From assembly GCA_937927845.1 (NCBI GenBank), contig CALFXE010000215.1, positions 1 through 33,239 on the forward strand: a stretch of DNA of 33,239 nt, in the 5' to 3' direction. The notes beneath the pieces are model-generated. The model was given only the letters and a program-made list of their open reading frames with translations, did not search any database and had not been told where the DNA came from. Every line of letters starts with the position of its first letter. Within the stretch, counting starts at the first letter, position 1. Positions 32,474-33,239 of this stretch are shown piece by piece. This DNA comes from an uncultured Paludibacter sp. GTDB taxonomy: Bacteria; Bacteroidota; Bacteroidia; Bacteroidales; Paludibacteraceae. Position numbers and translations under genes: made by a program.

Positions 32474-33196
32474 ATGCAGAATGAAGATGATTTAAGAGGT
32501 CTTGCAAAGGTCATGGACTTTATGCGGGCAATCAGTATTTTATTTGTAGTGATAAACATTTATTGGTTTTGTTACCAGTCGTTCCGGGAGTGGGGTATCA
32601 ATATCGGAGTAGTCGATAAAATCCTGTTGAACTTCCAGCGTACCGCCGGGCTGTTCTCCAATATCCTGTACACCAAACTTTTTTCGGTGGTATTCCTTGC
32701 GCTTTCCTGTTTGGGTACAAAGGGAGTGAAAGAGGAAAAAATCACATGGAACAAAATTTATGTGTTCCTGACTATCGGTTTTATCCTGTTTTTCCTGAAC
32801 TGGTGGCTGCTGGCTCTGCCCTTGCCATCAGTGGCAAATACAAGCCTGTATATCTTTACCATGACAGCCGGGTATCTCTCGCTTTTGGCTGCCGGAGTAT
32901 GGATTTCACGTTTGCTAAAAAACAACCTGATGGATGATGTGTTTAATACCGAGAATGAAAGTTTCGCACAGGAAACCCGGTTGATAGAAAACGAGTTTTC
33001 CATCAACCTGCCGACACGGTTCTACTACAAAAAGAAATGGAATGACGGATGGATAAACGTTGTAAACCCGTTCAGGGCAAGCATGGTATTGGGTACGCCC
33101 GGTTCGGGAAAGTCGTATGCGATAGTCAATAATTACATAAAACAGCAAATTGAGAAAGGTTTCGCTGTTTATATTTATGACTACAAGTTTGTGTGA
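32474..33196 (+). CDS. mobC: MobC coupling protein, 5' part, interrupted at 33190
   Basis: The N-terminal part of a VirD4/TraG-type coupling ATPase of the YWFCY family. The YWFCY motif is in INIYWFCYQSF near residue 35. Membrane segments lie at about residues 15-33, 62-77, 90-112 and 121-145, followed by the Walker A GTPGSGKS near residue 212. The usual protein is about 670 residues, but here the frame ends after YDYKF at 33190, where GTG TGA begins. The family continues with an Asp-rich stretch after this motif. Cause: probably a group II intron insertion, rather than a simple stop mutation. Confidence 0.85.
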   Translation: MQNEDDLRGLAKVMDFMRAISILFVVINIYWFCYQSFREWGINIGVVDKILLNFQRTAGLFSNILYTKLFSVVFLALSCLGTKGVKEEKITWNKIYVFLTIGFILFFLNWWLLALPLPSVANTSLYIFTMTAGYLSLLAAGVWISRLLKNNLMDDVFNTENESFAQETRLIENEFSINLPTRFYYKKKWNDGWINVVNPFRASMVLGTPGSGKSYAIVNNYIKQQIEKGFAVYIYDYKFV

Positions 33197-33239
33197 CGTG
33201 GAAAGTTACGCCAGTAGCTGTCTGTCAATCGTTCATCGA
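33191..33239 (+). mobile_element. Possible group II intron 5' end inserted in mobC
   Basis: From 33191 the sequence reads GTGTGACGTGGAAAG and no longer resembles a coupling protein. GTGYG is the conserved first five bases of group II introns, and insertion within conserved mobC motifs is typical of bacterial group II introns. Only 49 bases are visible, so no intron-encoded protein or domain V can be seen. Confidence 0.5.

Overview
The window looks like a piece of a Bacteroidales (Bacteroidetes) chromosome carrying the left part of an integrated CTnDOT-type conjugative element. The evidence is the set of lineage-typical genes (a DUF4290 protein, GldH, RicT, a vor 2-oxoacid:ferredoxin oxidoreductase operon), several Bacteroidetes-style TAnnTTTG promoter elements, and a complete-looking set of CTnDOT-type tra and mob genes. 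I cannot name the species.

Bases 1-13433 are ordinary chromosome. A plus-strand run holds a DUF4290 protein, rimM, dxr, rseP, metF, holB, ricT, gldH and a DUF2520 protein. Next comes the vor operon: a ferredoxin subunit, vorB, a 53-residue membrane protein, vorA and vorC. It converges stop-to-stop on a minus-strand DEAD-box helicase. A tRNA-Ser(UGA) gene follows at 13434-13518.

The mobile element starts at the 3' end of that tRNA. A roughly 275-base strip of inverted and direct repeats (probable attL) leads into a tyrosine integrase of the IntDOT type. After it come an ORF6N protein, a RadC-type JAB protein, an ArdA antirestriction protein and three small accessory genes, all on the plus strand. 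Two conspicuous RNA-like inverted-repeat structures lie before radC and before ardA.

From 18406 to 30084 the minus strand carries the transfer operon, read from right to left: traA (ParA-like), a DUF3408 gene, traD, traE, traF, traG (VirB4), a DUF3876 lipoprotein, traI, traJ (VirB6), traK (VirB8), traL, traM (VirB10), traN (VirB9), traO, traQ and two small genes. Together these would build the mating-pair channel. traN has lost its C-terminal end and traO its N-terminal part at one junction near 19690. No traP lies between traO and traQ.

A palindrome-rich intergenic region (30085-30777), probably holding oriT, separates the tra operon from the divergent mobA-mobB-mobC genes (relaxosome protein, relaxase, coupling ATPase). 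mobC stops abruptly at 33190/33191, where a GTGTG sequence begins that resembles the 5' end of a group II intron.

The most interesting unexplained signals are four TGTCC motifs at exact 10-bp period, present both in the oriT-proximal region and inside traD coding sequence, with GGACA motifs (the complement) also next to the tRNA attachment site; the traN/traO deletion junction; the probable intron in mobC; and the structured leader before radC.
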